A DNA stretch of 64,000 nt from Macrolepiota albuminosa (GCA_027475525.1 JAMWFC010000115.1:434001-498000); one strand, 5' to 3'. Shown: positions 1 through 11,014, counted from the first letter of the stretch. Program-made: numbers and translations. The notes: a model not told the origin generated them from the sequence alone.

Positions 1-1260
1 TCCTTTTCTTTTTTTTCTTTTGATGACCACACCTATACCCACACCCACACCCTCGTTTTCCATCAAAATCCGGAAATCCGGAAATCCGTCTATCCGCGCC
101 GACGAGTTTCCGAACTCGTACTCGCACTACACTTGCGCAATGCGCACTGATGACCTCTTTTCTTGTCTTATCTCGCCCTGATCTAGTTTGAAGACTCAGT
201 GTACTTGACTGCTTCCGAGGCTACGAGGCTACGAGGCTACCTACCTACCTACCCTCTGGGTAACTAACCCCACGACCAGATCATGGCTGTCATCCGCTTT
301 TGACCTTGAATGACAATAACGCTGCAAAATGGTAGTCTTGCACAGGAAAGAAACACTTTCATAATTATATTATGCTCATTGTCATTGCTGGCTTCCTGTT
401 TAGGACATTTTGAAGTATGTTGTGCGGAAAGGTTACTACGACGAGCTTTAACTGAAGAAATATCGCAATATCTATATGATCAGCGTGTCGGGGGGTTTTA
501 ACTGTGCTTATCGAAAAGACTACCAGCTTAGGCGCTCACTCTCAACTTATGGAAGCCGTAGTTCTCATACGTTGAATGTGCGTGCAGACTTGTCTTCCCT
601 TTAGTAAAACCCCTGCAAACGTTTCAGACTCTTTGGATGTTTCGACAGTTCAACATCTGTTGTTCCACTGTCGCGAATTGATCTTGTGTGTGGGGGGAGG
701 ATGGAAAGGTACCACCATTGAAGCCCTGTTTTCACGAGCTGGATGGATGTCTTGAGAGGTAGATTGCGTGGTCCATGCACTTCACACACACAGATACCAT
801 GTACTCGACCGTTAGCGCCGTCCTTATAGATTGTACAGCGCAGGTACGCTATCAAACGATGGCTTGACAACTGCTCGATTGCGGATTTACATAATGGGGT
901 TGTAAAAAGGGTCCTGTTTAGATTGCTAAAAAGTTCTGCCTTTACGTATATCGCACCTTATTTGGTGGAGGCGGGGCCACGTAGCAAGTCCTTCATGAGC
1001 AACGCGAGGTCACTGCCAATGCACATCTTCTGACTAAAACATTGCCCTCCTCTACTCTGATTGTGTTTACAGCTTTGCTTATGACCTAGGAAGAATTGTC
1101 CAAGTGGTTATATTATTATCACAGTAAACTCCCAGACTGTGTAATAGGTATCAATATTGAATGTCCTGTTCTTAGAACGTGCTGTAAATATAAGGTCCAT
1201 GCCGTTTCAAAAATAGTGTACAGATCCATTTTGCTATAGTTCTGCCAGAGGAATAGCGAA
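1..1260. other. Unassigned flank, no gene recognised
   Basis: I see no convincing coding region here. Open frames are short and share no family motif. The stretch holds pyrimidine-rich sequence at the start and a short simple repeat around 216-254. It lies 3' of GNA1, which is read on the minus strand, so it includes that gene's 3' flank. Confidence 0.5.
216..254. repeat. Short simple repeat (gaggctac)n then (ctac)n
   Basis: The octamer gaggctac recurs about three times and passes into a run of ctac tetramers. This is a small microsatellite with no evident link to a gene. Confidence 0.8.
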
Positions 1261-1989
1261 TTAAAGTTTAGGAGAGTGAGCGTGCACAGGAGTATAGCGA
1301 GCCTGAAAATTGTAAGAACACAACAGATCATGGAAAAAGAACACATACCATTTCGTTCTCCTTCTTTTCGTATCCGCACTTCTCGTAAAAGGCTGGAAGA
1401 GAACAGTCAGCTCGACCAGGTAAAGAAATCATGTAGCTCGAGAACTCACGTATGTTTTTGTCACTGCAGTTCAAAATCGTCTTGTAAGCACCAGTATTCT
1501 CGCTGATAGAGGTCAATGCCTGGATAATCCTCAATCCCAGCTTCTTTCCCTGCTGCCTCTCGTCAACGGCAATGTCCTCAATGTGTCCAACACAGCTGAT
1601 TCCGCGCTGGAACTTGCGTTCGAGGAACACAGTGCCGACGCCGACAATTTGATCGGAAGCCTTTTCGACAATGACGATGGTATAGTACGTCCGCCCCGAA
1701 TTGCGCAAGAAGTTGAAGTGCGCGCGCCAAGCTTCTTCGCCTGTATCAGGTGCTGCGGTGAGCACGGAGAGCACGCGGAGGTGACCGCGCCGATAGTCGC
1801 TTGAAGCAAGAGGACGAATCTAATGGTAGAACAGTTGAAATTCGACTAGGTATAAGACAGAGACGTAGTACATACATGTACGTCAGGATGCAGAGCGTTC
1901 TTGACTTCGAAAGAAATGAGGTTAGGAGAGAATAGGAGGTCCAGGGTGTCGTCAGGAGTAAACGAGGTCGACGTCGAGGGAGCAGCCAT
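1261..1989 (-). CDS. GNA1: Glucosamine 6-phosphate N-acetyltransferase (GNA1)
   Basis: Transfers acetyl from acetyl-CoA to glucosamine 6-phosphate in the UDP-N-acetylglucosamine (chitin precursor) pathway; cytosolic. Model of four exons: 1876-1989, 1450-1819, 1349-1392 and 1261-1302. All introns are GT-AG and short, and together they give 189 aa, the usual size of fungal GNA1. The start is the ATG of MAAPST. Exon 2 begins with IRPLASSDYRRGHLRVLSVL, the family N-terminal signature. The GNAT acetyl-CoA loop region is GHIEDIAVDERQQGKKLG. Splicing exon 3 joins SDKNI to PFYEKCGYEKKENEM, the conserved C-terminal block. The last exon adds a short unconserved tail. It looks intact and single copy, and its 5' end faces the RING-finger gene at 2.9 kb. 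Confidence 0.93.
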
Positions 1990-2924
1990 TGTTGATGTTT
2001 CTGGGAACGAATGAAATGCCGAAGACTTTCGTGGAGTCGAAAAAAAAGCTGCTATCAAGAAGAAGAGGAGAGGTCAAGAGAATGGAAGTGAGAAGTGCCG
2101 ACGAATGGCATTTCGATCACTCATTTTGGGTCACACGTTTGTCGGGGATGCTTCTGCCACTTCAATCACAGCTTCGTCGCTATCATGTCGTGGGCGGTGC
2201 ATTTGAGCCTGAAGGGAAAGAACGGGCACATCTATCATTCCCCTGTTTTTCGCCGTATGTTTATACTCATGCCCGGAATTGAGTGCCACGGGAACAATTT
2301 CGAGCCTCGACATCAGTCCGCCCGGAACTGTTCAAACGAATCACAAGCCAGCTGCAATTCGTGGATCACTTATCCATATGCTCAATCGGGCTCTCTAAGT
2401 ATCCCAAATTTCTTTATTTATTCAACATATGTGAACCCTTCACGACCATGTTCAAATCCCTGTGTGCTTCACCTCGCAACGGTGACTTTGTTTGTCGGGT
2501 CCTCTCCAATTTTTGGTAGATGTTTATCTTGTGTTCATGGTCGACGGACGTTAGGTGGTTATACAGCCGATTCTGAACTCATTGGTTTTTCTCGTCTTCT
2601 CTATGACCAAACTCACTTGGGCAACCTCAAAAAACAAGGTCTTATACCTCCTTCTCTGCCTCGTGGACACTTTCATTTGAGTCCCGTTACCTTTTCCTTT
2701 TTTGTTTATGAGTTTCGTGCTCAGAACAATGCACTTCATCGCAGGCAGAATGCAACAAGGGATTATTGTTCACTTTATTCAGCTTTTTCTTGGTCCGTGT
2801 CTGATAATAATGGTTTTGCTGAAACACTGACTGCAAGAGCGAAACTCAAACCAAGCTTGCCACGTTTTTACCTCCCCCCTGCAGTGACATTATCTCTCAG
2901 ATTCGTAGAATATACTCGTTTCCT
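1990..2924. other. Intergenic, shared 5' region of GNA1 and RING gene
   Basis: This lies between two divergently transcribed genes, so it should hold both promoters. A long plus-strand open frame (2095-2970) crosses it, but it has no start context, no family motif, and runs out of frame into the RING gene. I treat that frame as chance. Confidence 0.5.
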
Positions 2925-3857
2925 ATGCTCACCATCTGCTCTGGATTGTCTAACTGTGACATCTGCCTAGAAAAGTTTGATTCTAGTGTGCGTGTGGCGT
3001 CAGTCATCAAATGTGGCCATATATTCTGTGCTAAGTGTGCCATACCTATTTACTCCGATATCCTATACTAACTGTATAAATCTCATCCAGTTGCATCAAT
3101 GATTTGAGAGCTGCACCACCGACAGATAGTCACCTCGGTCGAAATTATAGGCCATGCCCACTATGTCGCCAGACATTCCACATCACAGAATGTATCCGAC
3201 TTCATATTGATTATCATCATGAAGCCGGCGTCAATGAACTTGATGATGTACAAATCGTGATTAGTTTGCTTGAAAGGCTAATCAAAATAACGGACAAAGA
3301 ACCATCTGAGGAGGAGTCACAACAATGACTCTCGGACGCGAGACGTCTCCTGCAAAAGGATAAAAGCAATGACCAGGTTTGTCATAGCACACTTCCGTTG
3401 TGCCATACTTGTCGCTGAATAGCTTCTCTCAGTTCAAGGAACTACAGGCGTGCTCCAAGCTGCTGGTCCTGAACTCTGACTTTCAGACTACAAATCATCA
3501 ACTTCGTGCTCAGAAGGCGGAATTTGAAAGACAGAATGCATATTGGAAAGCAGACTATCTTCGAATTGAAAAGTTGGAAGAGCTTCGGCGTCGGACCAAG
3601 GTTGGAAAAGAGTCCGCATCATGGAGTAAAAAACCCCTACAAGGGCACGCCCAAATCTCACGCGATTTGTACAAATCGAAGCATGATGTTGAGGTAACTC
3701 TTACACAAACTTTCGCTTTTCCGCTTCAGTTTTCTGATTTGATGTATCTTATCAGGCAAAGATCCCCTTTGCAGGCCGGAAACCCCTTGACAACCACTCA
3801 TTCACCTGGCATGGCTCGTCACGACTCCGATCAGGATCTGTATTTTTTGAGGCCTAA
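2925..3857 (+). pseudogene. RING-finger/coiled-coil protein with in-frame TGA
   Basis: Exon model: 2925-3034, 3091-3376, 3433-3693 and 3756-3857. Exon 1 gives CDICLEKF and CGHIFCA. Splicing to exon 2 completes NCIND and then CPLCRQTF, so the C3HC4 RING is whole (about residues 11-65). RING proteins of this kind usually act as ubiquitin E3 ligases. After an acidic stretch the frame meets TGA at 3326-3328 (codon 116) and then continues in the same frame into a heptad-like, charged region (exon 3, rich in E, K, R, Q) that looks like a coiled coil. The TGA probably arose from CGA. Either the gene is broken or it makes a 115-aa RING-only protein. The final exon ending in TAA at 3855 is the least certain part. 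A duplicated block begins about 65 bp downstream. Confidence 0.6.
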
Positions 3858-3922
3858 AGCCTCGCGTGAAAAGCCTCTTTCAATTCTACAAAACGGCTTT
3901 GATCAAACGCCCGTTCTGAAAT

Positions 3923-4088
3923 CCCCTCGTTTTCCTTGCCCAGCTTGGCTGCATCTTCAACGACCCTCATCAACTTCTTCCAGACCAAATCATGTGGTTG
4001 TAGCCTGCAAAGCTTGACCAAGGTCGATGTCCAGTGACCACCGACTTCAAAAAGCCACCATTGTTGAGAAACAACTGCAGTACATATG
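3923..4088 (-). pseudogene. Block B: internal fragment of the DUF6535 gene
   Basis: Near-identical to 57038-57204, an internal piece of the DUF6535/helical-repeat gene, in the same orientation relative to the window. It has no start, stop or promoter of its own. The left edge lies in a shared cccctcg. The right edge joins block A (which starts at 4089) where the two source ends share only tg. At the source, block B lies to the right of block A. Here it lies to the left. Confidence 0.85.
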
Positions 4089-4138
4089 TTTCTTTATATG
4101 GTTTTCGTTATTCTTGGGATGGTATACTTGAACAATTA

Positions 4139-4344
4139 TTAGGTGATGGCTCTCGGGAATGGGTCGGATGTTCTGGGTGTCAACCAAAAGTTTCTTCCCT
4201 GGCTCAAGGAACGCAAGGGTCAGAGGTTTGCTATCATCAGTGTGTATCAGGATCTACTCGGATTACAACGACTAACGGATTGGTTTAGTGCTCGATTTTT
4301 ATGACGCTATTCCTGGACTTGTTGAAGCGGTTATTGGTTTATGA
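4139..4344 (+). pseudogene. 3'-terminal exons of a PLC-X-domain gene (fragment)
   Basis: Homologous to the last two exons of the gene at 53457-54990. After the acceptor near 4148 the frame reads VMALGNGSDVLGVNQKFLPW, and the last exon reads MLDFYDAIPGLVEAVIGL followed by TGA. The catalytic X-domain exons are missing because the duplication starts inside the preceding intron. It therefore cannot encode an enzyme, though the residual frame has not yet acquired stops. Confidence 0.85.
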
Positions 4345-4754
4345 TACCAACATAAGCTACGGAATGTCATGCGGTTTCGGAAGGCACTAATTATCCTGTA
4401 TATTTCGAGAGACAATTCTCTTCACTGGAAGAGAAAAAATTGACCTCCCACGCTTGGTTTTATGTGACTCCAAATTTCAAGCTTGAGAAAGCTTGAGAGT
4501 ACCTAACGATCAACGCCACGAAAGAAAAACCGTTTCAGCATGAGCTGAACCATTAGTAGGAAGGTTCATGTTAAAATTTTTGAACAGACAACTCGGATAT
4601 CAGAAAAATCAATAGCTTGGACAAAACCAAGTCATCCTTCATAATATTCTTACCTCGCGATTGGTATGCTGGCCCACTCAGTTTTATGTGGTTACATGTA
4701 TCATGTCATTCTCAACGTGTACAGTAGATGGCACAAGAACATCATCAATGAGTA

Positions 4755-5903
4755 TCACAAAATCGAGGACCAGTCTTCGTTTCGAATATAAGTTTCCATG
4801 CTCGTAGTCGGGCAATCGACGCCAAGCTTGAACTGGCGTCAAATACATGAGCCTAGACGACAACGCTGGTAACTCACGTCTTGTGGATGAAGCACAGTAG
4901 GATCTCCTCCATTAAACCCAAATTCTGCTGTGAAAGCAAAACCTTCTGCTACATCATAGCCAACTTCCGCGTCGGGAGCGAGCTTGGCTGCCGTCTCCAA
5001 GTCGATTTGCTGGTATCTGCATCCTGGAATCCCGAGAATGTTACCCCATAACTTCATATATTCGTCCCAGCTGATCATAGAGCCGAAGCCCACCACACTC
5101 TTGCCTGGAGGTACCTGTAACAAGGCACGTACGAGATTTCCCGTGTCTTTGTTTGTGTCAATCATAGGAAAGGGACTGTTGGGGTTTGCAGGCAAGGAGA
5201 GTACATAAGTTCCATCGGGTTGCTAGAAAAACGATTGTATCCGACATTGCAGGGAACTGAGACAACACAACGCACCTTTTGTGGCGCGATAAACGGAAAG
5301 ACCTTCCAATTAGTTGCATAGAACCCGATGTACACGGTTGACATCTTCGTTGAGAGATCTGGGAGACTCTCTCTGATATAATCAACCACTGCGGCTTTGG
5401 AATCAAAGTGATACGCCCTCGAATACTTTCCCTTGCTCCATTTTTTAGCATCCGACACTGAGGAAAACACGAAGCGTTCCAGGGTAGAAACCTGTGCAGC
5501 GGCGTTGGCGAGATTTTTGCCACGTCGAACCTCTAGATCATAACAGGCCTTGTTCCGAGGCTGATCTGGAGGAAGAGGTAAGGTATTTTCGGGGTGAAGG
5601 ATGGGTTGCCAAAAATCGGTGACTCCAAAGATGGCACGAGCACCTTCGAAGGCGGGAATGAGGGAGGCAGGATTGTCGAGGTCTCCTGCGACCATTTCGA
5701 TACCTCTTGCCTCAAGATTCTTACTAGTCTCCTGGGAGAGGTTACGAGTAACACCCCGAATGCGCCACCCTGGCTCTGAGAGAAATACATTGGCAACTGA
5801 TCCTCCCTGTTATTTTATCCGATATCAGAACTTTTGTAAAATCGAACAGAATCACCTATGTTACCTGGGTGCCAGTGATTCCGACAATCACGATGAGCTT
5901 CAT
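4755..5903 (-). CDS. NmrA-like NAD(P)-binding protein, copy 1
   Basis: NmrA-like atypical short-chain dehydrogenase/redox-sensor family; expected to bind NAD(P) in the cytosol, substrate unknown. Four exons, 5865-5903, 5276-5806, 4878-5222 and 4755-4832, give 330 aa. Exon 1 encodes MKLIVIVGITGTQ and is completed by GGSV after the first intron, forming the dinucleotide-binding loop GxTGxQGG (residues 8-15). Typical family blocks follow: VAGDLDNPASL, FGVTDFW, RFVFSSV, and a C-terminal ETYIRNEDWSS that ends in TGA at 4755. Every splice site is conserved in copy 2 (55371-56518), and both copies are open throughout. This copy was carried whole within the duplicated block, including about 400 bp of 5' sequence. 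Confidence 0.9.
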
Positions 5904-6299
5904 TGCAGACGCAACTACCTTGACCTGGTAAGTTGGTCTCGCCTATTTATTTAGATGCGCAGTGAGTGCTTCCGCCATTGGTCTGATGACCAGTTGTCGT
6001 ATGGACCAACGGCCTTCTATTCCATGCCCAATGAATGCTTCTGTTACGTTAGTGTATCGTGTGTTTTTCAGACTCGTGACTTGGTTACCATGGCTGTGTG
6101 ACCATATATGTCAGTAAACCACCTGGCTCACCTGTAAACTCTCAATATGAGCTTATCGTATGATCTATATTCAGAAGATTTTACAAATGGTCTTCAAACT
6201 TGGAACAAAATTCGCAAAACATCATTATTCAAACTAGAACAACATTTTGCAAAACTTGTCCTACTCGTTATCAATTCAAAAGGGATGTTTGGTCAGAGT

Positions 6300-6426
6300 T
6301 AAAGACGTTGTTGCATCGTTACTGTGTGCATGGATGAAAGCTTCACTTGTAGATTCCTCCTCATGAAGATCATCAGATTGGTTTAGGCAGAACACTTCTG
6401 AGCTGATCCAAAATCTCCGATAGCCC
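6300..6426 (-). pseudogene. 3' end of the DUF6535 gene (fragment)
   Basis: Matches the last coding part of the DUF6535 gene at 56916-57037, with small indels. The block ends at ctccgatagccc. Downstream sequence is unrelated to the donor. It is only an incidental passenger of the duplicated block. Confidence 0.8.
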
Positions 6427-7193
6427 ATCTACCCCATCGTCCTGATCCTCTCGCTAAGTATCCCCCATTTCTCGTTAACTTCAATTCCGTCCTCTCGATG
6501 AAGGGTTTGTTGTTGTAGGTGCATGGATATGTAGATGTTAAGACTAAAGGTAGTATAGTTCAACTACAATGTAGAAATGGGCCATGCATGGTATTTCTGT
6601 CTTGCTGCAGGTCTGTTACAGCGCTTCCCAATACTGTGTAACGATAGACGTTCCTCTATGAATCCCATTTATATCTCTGAGTGCTTTCTGCGATGTTTTC
6701 GGAGGGCAAACTTGGTGCGAAACAATGCATGACGATGGTAAAGTATAGTCCAATAGCCTCACAGTTGTCGAGGATCACCCAAGTCTGCTAGCAATCATTC
6801 GTCACGCGCGCAAGTGTCTTGAGCTAGACCAGGAAAAATGTGCGCATAATTGCGTATAGTTCACCTCTTGGAACGTACTTCGGTTGACACAGTGAAAATG
6901 TGTTCACTGTCACTAAGCTGACGCGAGGCTTACAAAACCATCGAGAGAGATTGTAAACGAGTAAGGACCTTAGACTGTTGACGGCCGTTTCTGTGGAAGT
7001 CGAGGTTGAACTGACAAGCTTGAAGATAAAAATAAGTGACGGCAAGGGTCGCAAGGCTTGGCTGTATTATGTGTCGATCAAGACTATTTACAACTTAGAA
7101 GACCATGACTGGTTGACAATTGATTTTATTTGTATGACACTAAAAGGAACATCAACAGAAGGATTTGAAACCGGGAACATTACACCCACATAT
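6427..7193. other. Intergenic, nothing recognised
   Basis: Sequence between the end of the duplicated block and the 3' end of the small secreted protein gene. I find no coding frame with family motifs, no RNA gene, and no repeat shared with the rest of the window. Confidence 0.5.
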
Positions 7194-7602
7194 TTAACAA
7201 GAAGAAGTTGTGCTGATCGACACGCTGGTGGTATCGGGGCAAGCGCCGCCAGTATTAGTGAAGTACAGTGAACCATAACTCTATCATGGCCCATGTCAGC
7301 CTTGCCATTGAAAATGGCATAGCCATTCTCACCTCATACACGCAATAAGGGGAGAAGCCCGATATGGGGGGTAAGTCGTAGCTAGTCCAACGTTAAAATC
7401 AAGAAATTCCAGTCTATCGAGCAGAAAGTACGCACTTGCACTGTACGATATCCGGGCTATAACTGTATTTCGACAGAGTAAGTGTTCTGGTAAGTCCACC
7501 GTAATCAATTGTGGAGGGACAGATAGCACAGACGATTGCTACCGCCCGTCCATTAAGCAAGGCGAGGTAGAAAATGACAAGGGCGGAAAGAGAAAACAGC
7601 AT
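7194..7602 (-). CDS. Small cysteine-rich secreted protein (100 aa)
   Basis: Three exons, 7436-7602, 7333-7381 and 7194-7280, with two GT-AG introns of about 52-54 nt, give 100 aa ending in TAA. The N-terminus MLFSLSALVIFYLALLNG is a clear signal peptide. The mature part has six cysteines, compatible with three disulfides. It carries the blocks AICPSTIDYGGLT, VQCNYDLPPISGFSPYCVY and TNTGGACP. This pattern resembles an unnamed family of small secreted proteins seen in Agaricomycetes; I know no function for it. Each splice join restores a conserved-looking block, which is the main support for the model. The copia element begins 325 bp upstream of its start. Confidence 0.7.
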
Positions 7603-7926
7603 TGTCTGGGATGCAGCGAGTACGTTTGCTGAAGGACGCTGAGAGGGGTAAACCTGAATATATACAAAGCCTCCAAGAAGTAGCCAAGGACCTGGTATCG
7701 AACAGTAATACAGACTCGGCTAATAAGAATGGGCATTGTGCCAGATCTTACATACATTCTTGCTTGGAACCGGCGTACTCGAGGTGATTCATGATCCCAA
7801 AGGCGTCGGTTAGATCAAACCTCTATGCGCTAACATTGATCTGTCGGTCAACTACAACCCAGAAGTCTTTCAGAAGGTTCGGCAGAAATGGATGGTAGAT
7901 AATCACGGAGCGGTTCAAGAAAGAAG
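7603..7926. other. Upstream region of the secreted-protein gene
   Basis: About 320 bp between the start of the small secreted protein gene and the left LTR of the first copia element. It presumably holds that gene's promoter. I recognise no further feature. Confidence 0.5.
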
Positions 7927-8150
7927 TGTTGCAGGTGGCACAACGCAGTTGGGACAGACTAGGACCGAGAGTATCTTAGACCAGAGTACTAGTGTCCTCG
8001 TGCTTCAGAATGAATATATTGTTGAGATAAAGAGATACATACCTAGTGTCCTCGTGCTTCAGAATGAAGAAGCCAAGGACACTAGGGAAGAAAATGAACT
8101 ACATATCACGTGACCGTGTTTAGGGGGCACCTCCTCAATCGTCTTCAACA
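7927..8150 (-). repeat. 3' LTR of copia 1
   Basis: 224 bp, TG...CA ends, matched base for base by eye to 19552-19775. It contains an internal direct repeat of about 26 bp (near 7989 and 8043). A purine tract (AGGTGGGAG on the coding strand, 8151-8159) abuts its inner edge and is the likely polypurine tract. Confidence 0.93.
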
Positions 8151-8177
8151 CTCCCACCTGACGGGGTGCCCACGACG

Positions 8178-10970
8178 TCACTGGAGTTCAGTTCGAGAGA
8201 ATTCTCCAACTATCCCCATTTTTCGTCTAAGTTTGTCGACCACGTCACGCGGTAGCGTCTTGGTGAGGAGATCGGCGGCCATGTCTTCGGTCGGTATGTA
8301 GATAGGTCTAATTTTACCGTCGTATACAGCTTGTCGAAGCCAGAACCAGTGCCTGTCCAAGTGCTTGAGGCGGCCCATGTGTTCCGGTTGCTTTGAGACC
8401 AGGATGGCAGACTGATTATCGAGATTGAGCGTCAAGGCTGTGGATTGCGGTGTACCTATGTCTGCGAGAAAATTCCGTAGCCAACATAGCTCGCGGCCTG
8501 TCTCACTTGCCGCCACAAATTCGGCCTCTGTGGTGGAGAGCGCGACTAAGGTCTGGAGCTTGGACATCCAGCTCACAGCCCCGCCAGCTACCATGAGGAC
8601 GGAACCAGTTGTCGACTTGCCGTTGTCTACATTACCACCATGGTCGGCGTCAGCATACGCGGTATAGGGCGAGGGAGAAGAGGCTGCGGCGTCCGCCGAG
8701 TACTCGATCTTGTAATCAAGGGTGCCGCGCACATATCTCATGAGGTGCTTGACGGCTTGCCAATGTCTGGGGCCGGGACAAGCGTTGAAACGACACAGGA
8801 CACCTACGGCATAAGCTATGTCGGGCCGAGTGCACATGGCAAGGTAGAGGAGCGCGCCAGTGGCCTGTATATATGGGACTGTGCGCATCTCTTCAACTTC
8901 TTCGGGTGTCTTAGGCGAGTCGGCCTTAGAGAGAGACGGACCGGAGGCGAGCGGTGTAGCTACAGCCTTGGAGTCGAGCATGTTGAACCGCGAGAGTATT
9001 TCAATTGCATAAGCCTTCTGATCTATCCAGAGCTTGCGTTTGGCGCGGTCACGCGTCACGACAACGCCCAAAAGACCTGTGGTAGGACCCAGGTGATGCA
9101 GCTTGAAGTACTGACGGAGCTCATCTATGACCTTGAGGATTGCCGATCGAGACTTAGAGGCCAGCGTCATATCATCAACGTGTATTGGGACGATGATACG
9201 GATACCATCCCTCAGGTAGACGTAAACACAGGGGTCAGAAGTAATCTGCGTGAACCCTAGTTTGACAAGCACTTGATGGAGACGCCTATTCCACAGATGG
9301 GCGCCTTGTCGCAGGCCATAGATTCCCTTTTCTAGCTTAGCGCATGCCTCTCCGTCACCTGGTTTACGCTCGACGTCAGGAGGTACCTGCTCTGGAAACC
9401 CATCTGGAAACTTCATGTAGAGTTCAGTGTCGATCATGCCGTGCAGGAAAGCTGAGGAAATATCCACGGACTCGAGGTGCATGTCCTCCATTGCTGCGTG
9501 TGCAAGGACTGTCCGAACTGCTGCCCAACGAGCTGTTGGCACGAAAGTCTCATCGAAATCCACTCCCGGCCGTTGACTAAAGCCCTGCGCGACTACTCGT
9601 GCCTTGAAACGTTCAATCGCACCGTCAGGGAGATGCTTAACCTTGAAAACCCAACGAGATCCGATTGCTTTCTGTCCAGCTGGTAAATAGACTGCACGCC
9701 AAGTCCCGTTACTCTTGAGTGAGTTCATCTCGTCGACCATTGCCTGATGCCACTGAGCAGCGTTCTCTCCTGCCATTGCTTCACGATAGGACCGCGGGTT
9801 CTTATCATGCGCACCGACTTTGTATATGTGGGCTACATTCGCGCATACAGCACCAAAACCTGGGGAGTCGACGCCCTGCTCTACATAGGCACGCCCAGCG
9901 AGAAGCAGAGCCTCATCAGACTCTACGTTCAGGACGAGGTCCACTTCCTGCTCGCCGTGGTTGTCAACGCTCCCGACGTTGACTTCCCACAGCGGCTGCT
10001 CCGCGGGCCATTCTGGGTATGGAGAGGGTGGAGGGGGCAGCGGTGGTTCACGCAGGAGGGGGGATTCATGATCTTCCTGGCGCTGGAGGGCATCATAATA
10101 GTCGGCATTGGGTCCGCGCGCTGGAATTCGTGTTCGCCGGCTGGGTTCACGGGGTGGTGGCGGAGGCCTGGGTTGGCGAGGTGCGCGTGCCCGAGGCTCT
10201 GGCCGCGTTTCCGGCTCAGGTTCTGCTCCCACCGAACCTCCTGGCTGTGCTTGACTCTCAGGCTCGGGTTCTGCTTCCACCGAACCTCCTGGCTGTGCTT
10301 GACTCTCAGGCTCAGGTTCCGCTCCCACCAAACCTCCCGGCTGTGCCTGACTCTCAAGCTTCACTCCCACCGTTGATTCTGAGTCCTCATCATCGTCGGG
10401 TAGAGGGGTAAGCGGCTCGTCGATGTCGAAGGGGTCTTCCTTGATCTTTTCCTTCATCGTGCTTTCTATGACAGCGGCATCGAGATCGGAGTCAGGATTG
10501 AGATCGGGCAAGTTATCGAACGCTTCGAGTGGAGGCGGCGGAGGTGCGTTTGTGGCCGAAAGACCAGGTAAGCATGTCTCGTCAAACACAACGTCTCTAG
10601 AGATTAGGATCTCACCGGTCTTAGGGATATAGACCTTCCAACCGACGTGGTTGTCAGGATAACCGATGAATATTCCTGACACACAGTGTCCCTGTAATCC
10701 CTTCCTTTTGTCACGGCTCACGAGTACATATGCGGCGCAGCCAAATACACGGAGGTGTCCAATGCGCGGCTTACGACCCTTGTATGCCTCGAAAGGAGTG
10801 AGATTACGTGGGAGCGCAGATGTTGGGCATCTGTTGTGGACGTGCCTGTATGTACTAAGCGCGTACGTCCAGAAGCTTTGTGGGAGGTTGGCGCAGATGT
10901 TGGGCATCTGTTGTGGACGTGCCTGTATGTACTAAGCGCGTACGTCCAGAAGCTTTGTGGGAGGTTGGCT
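8178..10970 (-). CDS. Copia 1 pol: integrase C-terminus, RT and RNase H
   Basis: Reading on the minus strand: the integrase C-terminal part (FEAYKGRKPRIGHLRVFGC), a Pro/Glu-rich linker, then RT with WVFKVKHLPDGAIERFKARV, SSAFLHG and PIHVDDM (the VDD active site), and RNase H with YADADHGG, STTEAEFVA, LDNQSAI and a terminal TEDMAADLLTKTLP. The frame is open from 10907 to the stop at 8178. The linker holds three near-copies of a QAQPGG unit (about 10205-10375). The 77-bp duplication at 10814-10967 throws this frame out of register with the upstream gag-integrase frame. Deleting one unit in silico would restore continuity. The product makes cDNA of the element in a cytosolic virus-like particle. 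Confidence 0.9.
10205..10375 (-). repeat. In-frame tandem repeat in the copia 1 pol linker
   Basis: Roughly three imperfect copies of a unit of about 60 bp encoding ESQAQPGG with acidic spacers. It keeps the reading frame and sits between integrase and RT, a region that tolerates length change. Confidence 0.8.
10814..10967. repeat. Perfect 77-bp tandem duplication (site 1)
   Basis: Positions 10814-10890 equal 10891-10967 base for base. Because 77 is not a multiple of three, it shifts the pol frame. The same exact period recurs at three unrelated places in this window (18299, 46129 and 63756). That points to an assembly overlap left unmerged rather than a biological duplication. Confidence 0.95.
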
Positions 10971-11014
10971 TCCGATAGCATTGACGTAATTGCTTCTTCT
11001 AGAGTCCTATTGAG

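Larger units (their letters stand above)
4089..6426. repeat. Block A: segmental duplicate of 54735-57037
   Basis: Long, near-identical copy of 54735-57037, differing by scattered substitutions and a few small indels. It carries the last two exons of a PLC-X gene, a complete NmrA-like gene, and the 3' end of the DUF6535 gene. The source locus has the full-length neighbours on both sides, so 54.7-57.2 kb is the donor. Order here is B-A, versus A-B at the donor. Confidence 0.9.

Noticed and set aside
2095..2970. 291-codon plus-strand open frame before the RING gene
   Set aside because: No family motif, no intron structure as in neighbouring genes; it begins within the GNA1 upstream region and conflicts with the RING exon frame.
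10205..10375. Spaced repeats that could suggest a CRISPR array
   Set aside because: They are in-frame protein-coding repeats in a retrotransposon linker; no unique spacers, and the host is a eukaryote.
8640..10411. Several long plus-strand open frames opposite copia 1 pol
   Set aside because: Antisense to a clear RT/RNase H gene; their composition is explained by the coding strand's codon bias.
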